Below are positions 9,022 to 19,095 of a stretch of DNA of 32,970 bases, one piece after another (the stretch's first letter is position 1; every line of letters begins with the position of its first letter). A model generated the notes under the pieces. The model made no database searches. It saw only the letters and a list, made by a program, of their open reading frames with translations, and was not told where the DNA came from. The stretch lies in assembly GCA_009929845.1 (NCBI GenBank), contig RZZM01000015.1:1-32970 (forward strand), given 5' to 3'. Origin of the DNA: Spartobacteria bacterium (GTDB lineage Bacteria; Verrucomicrobiota; Kiritimatiellia; RZYC01). A program made the position numbers and the translations under genes.

Positions 9022-10452
9022 ATGCTTACGATGAACAGGGAACTACACAACCTGATTGTACTTGGCGAAGGCTTCTCGACGGAGTTCAAGCGTTCCGGCA
9101 CGAGTAATCTTGGGCGTGAGCTGTGTGCATTTGCGAATGCGATGGGGGGAACGATTTTAATCGGGGTGAGTGACAAAGGGGTGATTGTTGGTGTCAGAGA
9201 CGCAAATCGATTGAAGTCAGAAGTGCAGTCGTTAGCCCGTTCTATTGATCCGCCACTGGTCGTTGATATTGAGCTGGTAGATCAGGTGCTGGTGGTTGAT
9301 GTGCCCGCCCAAAACAGCAAGCCGTATTCCTTTGCCGGCAAATTCTATATTCGCGAAGGAGCCTCATCGCAGCAGTTGACGCGCAATGAAATCCGGGAAT
9401 TCTTCTTCAAGGAAGGCGTCATTCATTTCGATGAAATGAAGAATGACTGGTACAACCTGGAAAAGGACTTAACAGATTCGCTTTATCAGCGGTTTGCGAA
9501 ACGCGCCAAGCTTCCCGATGGTATGGATAAAATGCAAGTGCTGGAGAATCTGAACCTGATACGTAATGGCAGTATGACCAATGCGGGAGCCTGGTTGCTG
9601 GCAGAAAATATCATGAAGTTCAATAGTGCCGGAAACGTCTCCTGTGCGCTTTTTCAGGGCACCACGAAAACGCACATTCTGGATCGAAAAGACTATGACG
9701 GGGATGTTTTTTCCATGATCCAGGATGCCGTTGCCTACATCATGTCCAAGATTAACACAGCGCTGATCATCAAACACGTAAAACGTGAAGAACGCCCCGA
9801 ATTGCCTGAGGAAGCGATGCGCGAAGTCGTGGTTAATGCCTTTGCCCACCGCGACTACCGGAGCACAGCCAATGTGCAGGTCTACGTCTTTAAGGATCGC
9901 GTTGAAATTGTGAACCCCGGGGGACTGCCAGCGGGAATGACGCCGGAGTTACTGGGGAAGAAAAGCATCCCCCGTAATCCATTGCTGTTCAGCATGCTTT
10001 ACCGAATGGATGCTGTTGAGCATGTGGGGTCGGGCTGGAAACGAATCAGGAAACTGTGCGTTACTGCCGGTGTGGATGCTCCCGTTGTTGAAATCGATGA
10101 AAGCTGGTTCACGGTAAGGTTCAGGCGTTCTGTTGAACGAGTTGACAAGGGGTCCCAGTCAGTCACCCCACCAGTCACCCCACCAGTCACCCCACCAGTC
10201 AACGAGTGTGTTGCTAGACTGCTCATGTTGTTATCTGATGAAGGTGAACTGGGAAACGCTGGCATTAGAGATGCGTTGTCGCTTAAGGATAGGCAGCATT
10301 TGCGTGAAACTTATATTGCTCCAGCGCTAAACGCTGGATTAATCGAATACACCATCCCTGAGAAACCGACCAGTCGCCTGCAGAAATACCGTTTAACGGA
10401 GAAGGGGCGTCAGCTCTTACAAACCATGCAGGAGAAAAAAGCGCATGACTAA
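9022..10452 (+). CDS. AlbA_2 (Schlafen-like) / RecG-like ATP-binding protein with C-terminal winged-helix region
   Basis: LIVLGEGFSTEFKRS...LCAFANAMGGTILIGVSDKGVIVG (AlbA_2), REVVVNAFAHRDYRS and VEIVNPGGLPAGM motifs, C-terminal wHTH-like segment. Track ORF begins at 8980; 9022 or 9031 is the likelier start. Confidence 0.87.
   Translation: MLTMNRELHNLIVLGEGFSTEFKRSGTSNLGRELCAFANAMGGTILIGVSDKGVIVGVRDANRLKSEVQSLARSIDPPLVVDIELVDQVLVVDVPAQNSKPYSFAGKFYIREGASSQQLTRNEIREFFFKEGVIHFDEMKNDWYNLEKDLTDSLYQRFAKRAKLPDGMDKMQVLENLNLIRNGSMTNAGAWLLAENIMKFNSAGNVSCALFQGTTKTHILDRKDYDGDVFSMIQDAVAYIMSKINTALIIKHVKREERPELPEEAMREVVVNAFAHRDYRSTANVQVYVFKDRVEIVNPGGLPAGMTPELLGKKSIPRNPLLFSMLYRMDAVEHVGSGWKRIRKLCVTAGVDAPVVEIDESWFTVRFRRSVERVDKGSQSVTPPVTPPVTPPVNECVARLLMLLSDEGELGNAGIRDALSLKDRQHLRETYIAPALNAGLIEYTIPEKPTSRLQKYRLTEKGRQLLQTMQEKKAHD
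10161..10200 (+). repeat. In-frame 12-bp tandem repeat (AGTCACCCCACC x3 + partial)
   Basis: 10161-10172, 10173-10184, 10185-10196, then AGTC. Encodes VTPPVTPPVTPPV. Confidence 0.95.
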
Positions 10453-13400
10453 ACCGTCCAAGCCTTCAGAACATATACCCCGTGTGGGGATGGTGGCGAC
10501 GGTGCGGAACCGGCGGGGTGTTTTGAGTGGTGTTCAACCACATGATGGGCCAACCGGGGCCATGCATGTGGTGGATATCGAGTATAATGACGGGGAAACG
10601 CCTGGCGAAGAGCGTTTGATCTGGGAGTGTGAACCCCATGCGCGACTGTTACCGCCCAGTGCGTTGCCTGATCCATCCGCATCTGATCCGATGCGGCGGG
10701 AAGATTTACTGGCTTTGCAGCGGGCTTGTCGCTGGCTGGCTAACCGGCCGTATGTCGATCCTGACGGCAATGGGCCGCTGGATCGTTTGCCGGTTATCTC
10801 TCCTTTTCATGGAGGGGTTGAGGTTGAGGATTATCAACTGGTTCCTCTACTGAAGGCCTTGCGGATGCCGCGGGTTTCGTTGCTGATTGCTGATGATGTC
10901 GGTCTGGGTAAAACCATTGAGGCGGGACTTATACTGAGCGAGCTGCTGTTGCGCCGCCGGGTTCGGCGGGTGCTCATCATGACCCCGGCGCCGTTACGTA
11001 TCCAGTGGCGCGATGAACTCTGGTCGAAATTTTCACTGCCCTTTGAAATCGTGGACAGGCCGGCCACCTTGCATCTGCGCAGGCAGTTGGGGATGGACGC
11101 CAATCCCTGGCGCAGTTTTTCGCGTATTGTAACGAGTTATCATTACCTGAAACAACCAGATGTGCTGGAATCTTTTCTTTCCGCCTGCCGTGCCGAAACC
11201 TCGGATGCTTTATTGCCCTGGGATTTACTGATTGTTGACGAGGTGCACAACCTGACCCCGGCGCCCTTTGGGGAGGAAAGTGAACTCTGTCGTATGCTGC
11301 GCCGGGTGGCGCCGTTGTTTGAACATCGACTTTTCCTGACCGCCACACCGCATAACGGGCATACCCGGTCTTTTTCCGGCCTGCTGGAATTACTCGATCC
11401 CGTACGATTCAGTCAAACCGAGGAATTTAAACCGGCGGAACGCGCACGAATCCAGGATGTGCTTGTGCGCCGATTGAAACGTGAAATCAACCAGGCTGAT
11501 ACCGTCCAGCGCTTTTCCGAGCGGCACCCCCCGCAGGCATTACTGTTAGAGCGCGATGCCGCGGAAAAAGTTCTTTCTGATGCCTTTGCGGTTTTCCGGG
11601 AACGAATACGGGCCTTGATTGCGGATGGCGCAAAACGCCGTCGTCTGGCCGGGGCTTTTGCTGTTGAGATACTCGGGAAACGCTTGCTTTCCTGTCCGGT
11701 GGCGTTTGCGGACAGTTGGTGGCGTTGCCGGGAAGGGTTAGCGCAGGATGCGGCTGATGACCGTGAAGTGTTGACGGCCTGTAGAGGGCTGGATGACGAC
11801 CTGGATGACGACCTGGAAACAGAAAGCCGGACCCGCGTGGCTTCGAAAACCATCGGGGCCTGGCTTAAACCTTTTGCCGATGAACTCAGCACGGAAATGG
11901 CGGCATTGAATAGCGCGCTTTCCGGTCTTGATCTCGGACCGGATGCGCTGGATGCACCTGTGCCATGCGCGGATGCCCGTTTTGATGCCCTGATAGAATT
12001 GATTGAAACCCGGCTTTGGCGAGATGGTTCATGGCGGGAGGATGAACGCTTGGTGGTCTTTACGGAGTATAAGACCACCCTGGATTACCTTTTGCAGCGT
12101 ATGCGGGAGCACTGGTGCGGAGATGAGAATCGCATGTTGTGTCTGTATGGAGGGATGGATGATACACAGCGCGAGGATATTAAGGCGGCCTTTAACGATC
12201 CGGCTCATCCTGTACGCATTCTCCTTGGCACCGATGCGGCTGCGGAAGGATTAAACCTTCAACAAACCGCACGCTATCTTTTGCATTACGACGTGCCCTG
12301 GAATCCGGCCCGTCTTGAACAGCGCAACGGCCGCCTGGATCGGCATGGCCAGGCCCGTGATGTTACGGTATTCCATTTTGTCAGCCCCGACGATCAGGAC
12401 CTGGCCTTTCTCGACCTGGTTGTGCGCAAGGTGGATACCATTCGCGAAGATCTGGGCGCCACCGCCGAGGTATTTGATGAAATTACGTACCGGCGGCTGG
12501 TCGAAGGGGAAGATTTTGATCATATCCGGGCCGACCTGGACCGCCGGGTCGCTGCGGCGAGTGGGCGCGCGGACACGCCGCGTGATGACCGCACGCGTAC
12601 CGTTGAACCGGAAGTGGTCCATCCGCTGGATGCCGTTGCCGCTGAAATCGACTACAACGCGGAAACGGTTCGAGATACACTCGAAGCAGCCATGGCCGTT
12701 GGTGTTGGACATCCGCGGCTATCCGAACCCGAAACCGATGGGTGTTGCCGGATACTCAGTCCACACCCGCCATCCTGGAGTGCCGTTATTGATGATGCCG
12801 TTCGCCTGTCCGGCCGTGGAGAACAACAGGGGCCGCTGCCCAGGCTGGCCTTTGATGCCCGGGCACTCCTGTGTAAAATCGGAGAGCGGCGTGTTTTTCG
12901 TCCCCGCGCGGACACCCTTTTGCTGCATTTGAGCCATCCCCTCATGCAGCGTGCGCTGAGTACACTGAGCCGCTTGCGTTTCCCGGGCAGCGGGTCCATC
13001 GAGGTTTCACGGTGGACCGCGCTTCATGCGCCTGTAGCTGATGGTGCGATAGCTGAACTGCATCTTACCGTGGAAGAACTGGCCGTGAATGATTTACGCG
13101 AAACGTTTCATCACTGGGTCCGTACGGTATGCATCCCGGTTTATGATGACGGGCTGGGGGATGCGCTGCCGCACAGGCCGGCACGCATGTTGCAACAGGA
13201 TGCGCGGAAAGCTGTGGCGGATGAACAGTTGGAGCGTGCACGGGACTTGTGGATTGATTATGCCCCTGATGTACGGACTCGACTCAAAGGTTTTGCCGAA
13301 GAGTTGACCGTGCAGTTACGCGAGCAAATCAATATGGATCGTCAACAGGCTGTAAACAATGAAAATGAACGGTACCAGAGCCGACAGGGGGAGATTTCCG

Positions 13401-13702
13401 CCCTGATTGAAAACAGCACACTGGTCCGTCTTGAACGGGAACTCGATGGGTTGCGGCATGCACGTCAGCAGGGACTCCTGTTTGACCAGAACCGTGTCTT
13501 TGACGAACTGGACCGCGATATCAATCTTAAAGAAGACGAACTGAAACGCCGCCGCCAGCACTACGGGGAACTGCGCGATCAGCTTGCCCGTGAACGTGAG
13601 CGCATACTCAAGCATCTCATTCCTGCACGCTATACCATGCGGGGGAATGCCCAGGTCATGCCGGTTTCTGTTGAAATCATCCTGCCGGAGGTGTCCGTAT
13701 GA
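10445..13702 (+). CDS. drmD: SNF2/HepA-type helicase, DISARM DrmD-like
   Basis: LLIADDVGLGKTIEAGLIL, LLIVDEVHNL, FLTATPHNG, LLGTDAAAEGLNLQQTARYLLHYDVPWNPARLEQRNGRLDRHGQ. Overlaps the preceding gene by 8 bp and the methyltransferase by 4 bp. Confidence 0.85.
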   Translation: MTKPSKPSEHIPRVGMVATVRNRRGVLSGVQPHDGPTGAMHVVDIEYNDGETPGEERLIWECEPHARLLPPSALPDPSASDPMRREDLLALQRACRWLANRPYVDPDGNGPLDRLPVISPFHGGVEVEDYQLVPLLKALRMPRVSLLIADDVGLGKTIEAGLILSELLLRRRVRRVLIMTPAPLRIQWRDELWSKFSLPFEIVDRPATLHLRRQLGMDANPWRSFSRIVTSYHYLKQPDVLESFLSACRAETSDALLPWDLLIVDEVHNLTPAPFGEESELCRMLRRVAPLFEHRLFLTATPHNGHTRSFSGLLELLDPVRFSQTEEFKPAERARIQDVLVRRLKREINQADTVQRFSERHPPQALLLERDAAEKVLSDAFAVFRERIRALIADGAKRRRLAGAFAVEILGKRLLSCPVAFADSWWRCREGLAQDAADDREVLTACRGLDDDLDDDLETESRTRVASKTIGAWLKPFADELSTEMAALNSALSGLDLGPDALDAPVPCADARFDALIELIETRLWRDGSWREDERLVVFTEYKTTLDYLLQRMREHWCGDENRMLCLYGGMDDTQREDIKAAFNDPAHPVRILLGTDAAAEGLNLQQTARYLLHYDVPWNPARLEQRNGRLDRHGQARDVTVFHFVSPDDQDLAFLDLVVRKVDTIREDLGATAEVFDEITYRRLVEGEDFDHIRADLDRRVAAASGRADTPRDDRTRTVEPEVVHPLDAVAAEIDYNAETVRDTLEAAMAVGVGHPRLSEPETDGCCRILSPHPPSWSAVIDDAVRLSGRGEQQGPLPRLAFDARALLCKIGERRVFRPRADTLLLHLSHPLMQRALSTLSRLRFPGSGSIEVSRWTALHAPVADGAIAELHLTVEELAVNDLRETFHHWVRTVCIPVYDDGLGDALPHRPARMLQQDARKAVADEQLERARDLWIDYAPDVRTRLKGFAEELTVQLREQINMDRQQAVNNENERYQSRQGEISALIENSTLVRLERELDGLRHARQQGLLFDQNRVFDELDRDINLKEDELKRRRQHYGELRDQLARERERILKHLIPARYTMRGNAQVMPVSVEIILPEVSV

Positions 13703-16700
13703 ATGAGTTGCATCAAGATTGGTGGGAAAGTCCGAGGCATTTCGGTTTGTTGCTGAACCTTTCGCAGGCGCGTCATATCGAGCAGGAGTATTCATCGGAA
13801 GAGCTGCCGGTATATCGCGTAGACCGATTACGACGGGAGATGCAGCGCTTTGAATCCGGCCAATGTGATGCCGGCCCCTGGGTGGCATGGGTGCTGGATA
13901 ATATTTGCGGGTTCAACAGCATACTGGGTTCAAAATGGAAACGCGGGTCGGACGTGCCGGTTGAATTCAGCCGCGTTCTGCTCACCGGTGAGAGTTTTCA
14001 TCCCAGGCAGCTTTGGCGGGGCCCATGCGGTGCTGCACTGCCGGTATTCATCGAGAAGCATTTCCGCGTAGGCATTGGTCGCGGAAGACGCACACTCAGC
14101 CAGGTGCATGAATGGCTGCGTTCCGCTGAGCAACCCTTTGCCCTGTTAACGAACGGTATGCAGTGGCGCCTGGTGTATGCCGGACCGGATTACGAGGCCG
14201 CCTGTGAGTGGGATGCGGCTCAGTGGTTTACTGAAGGGCAACCGGGTGTTGCCCTGGCATCCCTGCGCCAACTCCTGCAGCCTGCGCTTTTTGTTCCTGC
14301 AGGCGAACATGAACCCGCACCGCTTGAGCAGGCCGTATCGGCCAGTCGCAAAGGACAGTCCGAGTTGTCCGCCGGGTTGGGGTCCCGTGTGCGTGAGGCG
14401 GTGGAAGTGCTGGTTCATGCCCATGGCGACGCGTTACGGCAGGCCGGACTGGACGCGCATGGCGCCGATATTTACCGGGCCGCCGCAAGAACCATCATGC
14501 GCATGGTGGTTATTCTCTTTGCTGAAAGCCGTGACCTGCTGCCCTGCAGCCAGCCGCTGTACTACGACAACTACAGCCTTCAGGGGTTGTTTGAACAGCT
14601 CCAGCGGCTTGCCCTGCGCGGGCGGGGACGTCTTGCGCACCGGTACGGTGCATGGCCGCGCATCCTGGCCCTGTTTCGGCTGGTCCATGACGGTTCACAT
14701 CATGAAGCGCTGACCATTCAGCGCTATGGTGGAACCCTCTTTGCCCCCGGCGCTCCCGCGGATGCCGACCCGATGCGCCACGCACTCGGTATTTTTGAGG
14801 CCGCCTGTTTTGATACGCAGCAGGCCGTCATGCCTGATGCCGACGTGCATCGCATTCTTGAACTGCTCACCCGCACCCGTGTACGCATCCGCCAGGGGCG
14901 GGGCAGCACCTCCGTGCTGATGCCGGTCGATTTTTCCGAACTCTCCTCCGAGTATATCGGTATCCTGTACGAGGGATTGCTGGACTATGAACTGCGCACC
15001 GCCTCCGCGGACGACCCGGTTTTGTTCCTTGCCGTAGGGAAGGAGCCCGCTCTGCCGCTGTCGCGACTTGAGGCCATGAGCGATCAGGACATAAAAACCC
15101 TTTTCGAGAAACTTAAAAAAGATAAGGACGACAAAGAGGAGGAATCCGAAGAGGAAGAACAGCCGGAATCCGGGGAGGAAGAGGAATCCGAAGAATTGAT
15201 CGAGGATGAAGCCGTTGATGCTGCCGACGATGATTTGGATGAGGCCCGTCTGGCTCGTGAAAAGGCCTATACCTGGGCACACCGTGCCTGCCAGGCAGCC
15301 GGGTTGGCGCCAAAAATCCGCGACAGGATTACACCTGAAAAACGAATGGAACACGACCGGAAGACCGCCGCTGCTGCACGCGGGTTGATTCGGAAAATAG
15401 TATTGCCCGGCGGATGGTATCTTGTGCGCTGGGGCGGCACACGCAAGGGCAAAGGAAGTTTCTACACACGCCCCCAGTTGGTCGAACCTACGGTCCGTCG
15501 CACCCTGGAGCCGTTAGTGCGCGAAGAGGATCGCTCCCGGTTGCCTGAGGAGATCCTGGCGCTGAAGGTCTGTGATCCCGCCTGCGGGTCCGGTTCTTTT
15601 CTCGTCGGAGCCCTGCGCTTTATGACCGATGCCCTGTATCGCTCCCTGCATGAACACAAACGCTTTAATGGCGAGCATGACCGTACGTTCCTGCACCTGT
15701 TCGGTGATAAATCGGAAATGCGGATAAACGGCGAGGGGGCGCTCTCGAACGAATACATCAATGCCCGTCCCGAAGATGATGATTTCGAGGAACGGTTGAA
15801 GGCTCAGTTGCGGCGTCATATCGTCGAACGCTGCCTGTACGGGGTCGATCTTGATCCGCTGGCCGTGGAACTGGCGCGCTTGTCCCTCTGGATTGAAACC
15901 ATGCACCGGGATCTGCCATTTTCATTCCTGGATCATAAAATCAAGTGCGGCAATGCCCTGATCGGTTGCTGGTTTGACCGCTTTCGACATTACCCGGCCA
16001 TGGCCTGGAAAAACCGCGATGGCGGCGACAGCACCCATACCAATGGGGTTCACTATGAGCAGAAAGAACGTACAAAGGCCCTGAAGGCTTTTGACAACAA
16101 CGTACTCAAGGCGGATATCGAACAGGCCATTGATCGGCATGCTTACGAGCAGTCCATGAACCGCACCCGGGCCGCCCAGGTGCATGACGGGGCGCTGAAA
16201 GCCCTGCGCGAGCTGCATGCGCTGCCGGTACATGATGCCGAAGGACGGGCCGAGGCTTACCATCAGTTGCAGGAAGATAAAGACTGGCAAACCCTGAAAA
16301 CCGCCTTTGATGCCTGGTGTGCCTGCTGGTTCTGGCCGGTCGATCATATCGATCAGGCTCCGTTGCCCACAACCTTTGCCTGTCTGCCGGAACAAACTCG
16401 TTCCCTGGTCCGGGAACTTGCCGCCCGAAAACGCTTTTTCCACTGGGAACTGGAATTTCCCGATGCCTTTGACCGGCCCGACAGCGGCTTTAATGCGATT
16501 CTTGGGAATCCGCCATGGGATGTTGCTAAACCCAGTTCAAAAGAGTTTTTCTCCAATCTGGACCCCTTGTATCGCACTTATGGCAAACAGGAGGCGCTGA
16601 AGACGCAAACAGAACTCTTTGAAAAGCCCGACATGGAATCGGAATGGCTGGATTACCAGGGCGATTTCAAGGCGCAGTCGCACTTTGCCAAATATGCCGC

Positions 16701-18981
16701 CCGGCCTTTTGGTGATCCCCAGCGTAACGATACAAGTGCAGATCGGTTCAGTATTGTAAGGGGAAAACGGAACAACGAACTGCACACCCGGTGGCGATCC
16801 GAACGCTCCGGTGATAAAGGCTATGCCGACCCCCAACACGCCTTTCAGCACCAGGGATCGGCGGATATCAACCTGTACAAACTCTTTCTCGAACAATCGC
16901 ACGTGCTGCTGCGTCCCGGAGGGCGACTTGGTTTTATTGTGCCGTCCGGGCTTTACTCCGATCATGGATCCGGTGCCCTGCGCGAACTCTTTTTGGATCA
17001 CTGCCGGTGGGAATGGCTGTTCGGATTCGAGAACCGGGAGAAGGTTTTTGATATTGATGGTCGCTTCAAATTCAACCCCGTCATCATCCGGAAGGGTGGT
17101 CGAACCGAAGCGATCCAGGCCGCCTTTATGCGGCGGGACCTGACCGACTGGGCACGGGCCGAGACCCTTGTTGTGCCCTACAGCCGGGAACAGGTCGACC
17201 GGTTCTCTCCGCAATCCCAAGCCATCCTCGAAATCCAGTCCGAACGTGATCTTGAGATACTGGAAAAGATCTATGCCAACTCCGTGCTGCTCGGTGACCA
17301 GGGACCCGATGGATGGGGGATAAAGTATTCAACAGAATTTCATATGACCAATGACTCCAACCTCTTTCCACCCCGTCCCAAGTGGGAAGAGAAGGGGTAT
17401 CGTCCCGACGAGTACAGCCGCTGGCTCAAAGGCAACTGGCAGCCGGTTTCCAACCTTTGGAAAACACTGGAGGTCGATTTTCCAACCATTGGAAAAAACG
17501 ACGCGGAAATTTCCAATGATTGGAAAAAAGCCGAAAAAAATTCCCAACCACTTGTCCCGCCTTCAGCGGGATTGGAAAACCCGGATCGACCCCGCCTGCG
17601 CATCGCCCAGCCGCCCTACGACCAGATCCCCATACCCCGCGCCGATATCCCCCCCGGCATCATCCTCTCACGCGAAGCCGATGCCTATATCCGGGAAGAC
17701 GAGATCGAAGATGTCGCCCTGCCGCTCTACGAAGGACGTATGATCGGCCAGTTTGATTTCAGTCAGAAAGGCTGGGTCTCCGGTAAAGGTCGCACCGCCG
17801 TCTGGCGCGATATCCCATGGGCGCACAAGGTTATTGAACCCCAGTACCTGATGGCACAGGAGACCTTCCAGAAAGAGTCACTGAAAAAATACCTCGACCA
17901 ATACAAAAAACGCTATGGCGCCGATGCCGCCGAAGCGGAGGAAGGACGACTATGCAGTCCTGATGAATTTGCTGGGTGGTGGTTAAACTGGAATATAAAA
18001 TGTTCTATTATGGATGTTACATCATCCACGAATACTCGAACAACCATAGGTACAGTATCTTTGTGTGTCCCGCATGGACATAAAACTCCCGTTATGAAGT
18101 TGTGTCTTGGCGAGCATGTTTATAGTACAATCGGTCTGGTTGCTGTGCTGAATTCGTTTATATTTGATTGGTTGATTCGGCTTAGACTAAGCGGAAATTC
18201 TCTTATTTGGGCAGCTTTAGCCGAAACAGCTTGTTTAAGAAAACAACAAGTTCTGAACAGTTATCTTATAGAATCAGCGAAAAGGACTGCAGTTACCAGT
18301 CAATTCTTTCCGAGTTTAGAGACATTACATAATCGTTATTCTAACAAGTTATTCTGGGCTTTAACACATTCAGAGCAAATTAGAAATCGCGTTATTCAAG
18401 ACGTTTTAATAGCTGAACATTTTAAACTCAGTTACATTGATCTCAACGACATCCTTATAGACTGTGATCATCCTTCAGGCAATGAAGTTGATAAAGATCC
18501 CAAAGGCTTCTGGCGTGTAGACAAAGACAAGGACCCTGAGTTACGGCACACGGTATTGACGCTGGTGGCGTTTCATGACCTGCAGGAAAAGATACAAGCG
18601 TGCGGCGGTGATCGGGATGCGGGGATACAGGCGTTCATGGAGCAGAACGACGGTGAAGGCTGGATGCTGCCGGAGACATTACGGCTGGCCGATTACGGAT
18701 TGGGGCATGATGAGCGTGCGCAGGAACATCAACCGGTAGCCTCCCGGCTGGGCCCGCGCTTCCTCGACTGGCAACTGGAACAATCCGCCGAGGAATCCTG
18801 GCGCGAATGCGAACTGCATGCGAGAAACCTGCTGGGCAAAGAAGGCTTCAAGGCTTTGAAAAATCAGAACACCGCGGGAAAAGAGACTTCGTCGATGAAG
18901 GTAAAGGAAGACCAGATAGAGTATGCGCCGGCTGGTAAGAAAATGACGCAGGGAACCTTATTTGACGAAGCGGGAGCATAA
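13699..18981 (+). CDS. drmMI: Large N6-adenine DNA methyltransferase, DISARM DrmMI/PglX-like
   Basis: Motif I DPACGSGSFLVGAL, motif IV ILGNPPWDVAKP, LYGVDLDPLAVELARLSLWIETM. 1760 aa, with an acidic linker around 15110-15245. Confidence 0.85.
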   Translation: MNELHQDWWESPRHFGLLLNLSQARHIEQEYSSEELPVYRVDRLRREMQRFESGQCDAGPWVAWVLDNICGFNSILGSKWKRGSDVPVEFSRVLLTGESFHPRQLWRGPCGAALPVFIEKHFRVGIGRGRRTLSQVHEWLRSAEQPFALLTNGMQWRLVYAGPDYEAACEWDAAQWFTEGQPGVALASLRQLLQPALFVPAGEHEPAPLEQAVSASRKGQSELSAGLGSRVREAVEVLVHAHGDALRQAGLDAHGADIYRAAARTIMRMVVILFAESRDLLPCSQPLYYDNYSLQGLFEQLQRLALRGRGRLAHRYGAWPRILALFRLVHDGSHHEALTIQRYGGTLFAPGAPADADPMRHALGIFEAACFDTQQAVMPDADVHRILELLTRTRVRIRQGRGSTSVLMPVDFSELSSEYIGILYEGLLDYELRTASADDPVLFLAVGKEPALPLSRLEAMSDQDIKTLFEKLKKDKDDKEEESEEEEQPESGEEEESEELIEDEAVDAADDDLDEARLAREKAYTWAHRACQAAGLAPKIRDRITPEKRMEHDRKTAAAARGLIRKIVLPGGWYLVRWGGTRKGKGSFYTRPQLVEPTVRRTLEPLVREEDRSRLPEEILALKVCDPACGSGSFLVGALRFMTDALYRSLHEHKRFNGEHDRTFLHLFGDKSEMRINGEGALSNEYINARPEDDDFEERLKAQLRRHIVERCLYGVDLDPLAVELARLSLWIETMHRDLPFSFLDHKIKCGNALIGCWFDRFRHYPAMAWKNRDGGDSTHTNGVHYEQKERTKALKAFDNNVLKADIEQAIDRHAYEQSMNRTRAAQVHDGALKALRELHALPVHDAEGRAEAYHQLQEDKDWQTLKTAFDAWCACWFWPVDHIDQAPLPTTFACLPEQTRSLVRELAARKRFFHWELEFPDAFDRPDSGFNAILGNPPWDVAKPSSKEFFSNLDPLYRTYGKQEALKTQTELFEKPDMESEWLDYQGDFKAQSHFAKYAARPFGDPQRNDTSADRFSIVRGKRNNELHTRWRSERSGDKGYADPQHAFQHQGSADINLYKLFLEQSHVLLRPGGRLGFIVPSGLYSDHGSGALRELFLDHCRWEWLFGFENREKVFDIDGRFKFNPVIIRKGGRTEAIQAAFMRRDLTDWARAETLVVPYSREQVDRFSPQSQAILEIQSERDLEILEKIYANSVLLGDQGPDGWGIKYSTEFHMTNDSNLFPPRPKWEEKGYRPDEYSRWLKGNWQPVSNLWKTLEVDFPTIGKNDAEISNDWKKAEKNSQPLVPPSAGLENPDRPRLRIAQPPYDQIPIPRADIPPGIILSREADAYIREDEIEDVALPLYEGRMIGQFDFSQKGWVSGKGRTAVWRDIPWAHKVIEPQYLMAQETFQKESLKKYLDQYKKRYGADAAEAEEGRLCSPDEFAGWWLNWNIKCSIMDVTSSTNTRTTIGTVSLCVPHGHKTPVMKLCLGEHVYSTIGLVAVLNSFIFDWLIRLRLSGNSLIWAALAETACLRKQQVLNSYLIESAKRTAVTSQFFPSLETLHNRYSNKLFWALTHSEQIRNRVIQDVLIAEHFKLSYIDLNDILIDCDHPSGNEVDKDPKGFWRVDKDKDPELRHTVLTLVAFHDLQEKIQACGGDRDAGIQAFMEQNDGEGWMLPETLRLADYGLGHDERAQEHQPVASRLGPRFLDWQLEQSAEESWRECELHARNLLGKEGFKALKNQNTAGKETSSMKVKEDQIEYAPAGKKMTQGTLFDEAGA
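17447..17526 (+). repeat. Three-copy palindrome array inside the methyltransferase ORF
   Basis: TTTCCAA-CCT-TTGGAAA (17447-17463), TTTTCCAA-CCA-TTGGAAAA (17478-17496), TTTCCAA-TGA-TTGGAAA (17510-17526). Confidence 0.9.
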
Positions 18982-18989
18982 AATGATAA

Positions 18990-19020
18990 TGCACAATAAA
19001 GCCTGCATATTTATTGTGCA
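18990..19020. terminator. Perfect 11-bp inverted repeat after the methyltransferase (terminator-like or operator)
   Basis: TGCACAATAAA-N9-TTTATTGTGCA, starting 9 nt after the methyltransferase stop. Confidence 0.45.
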
Positions 19021-19042
19021 GAAATGGTTTATCCAGGATGCA

Positions 19043-19080
19043 TTGACGATGCCTGACAGAGTGTGTATAGTTGGTACACA
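19043..19080 (+). promoter_or_regulatory. Sigma70-like promoter with overlapping palindromic operator for vapBC
   Basis: TTGACG (19043-19048) - 17 bp - TATAGT (19066-19071). TGTGTA-N7-TACACA at 19062-19080 overlaps the -10. Confidence 0.6.
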
Positions 19081-19095
19081 TAAACAAGGTGTATT

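Noticed and set aside
10161-10200. CRISPR-like array
   Set aside because: Contiguous 12-bp coding repeats without spacers.
11413-12078. 221-aa minus-strand Ser/Arg-rich ORF
   Set aside because: Shadow of the DrmD-like helicase; compositional artefact.
14695-15354. 219-aa minus-strand ORF with hydrophobic stretch
   Set aside because: Antisense to the acidic linker of the methyltransferase; Glu/Asp codons read backwards as Phe/Leu/Ile explain the hydrophobicity.
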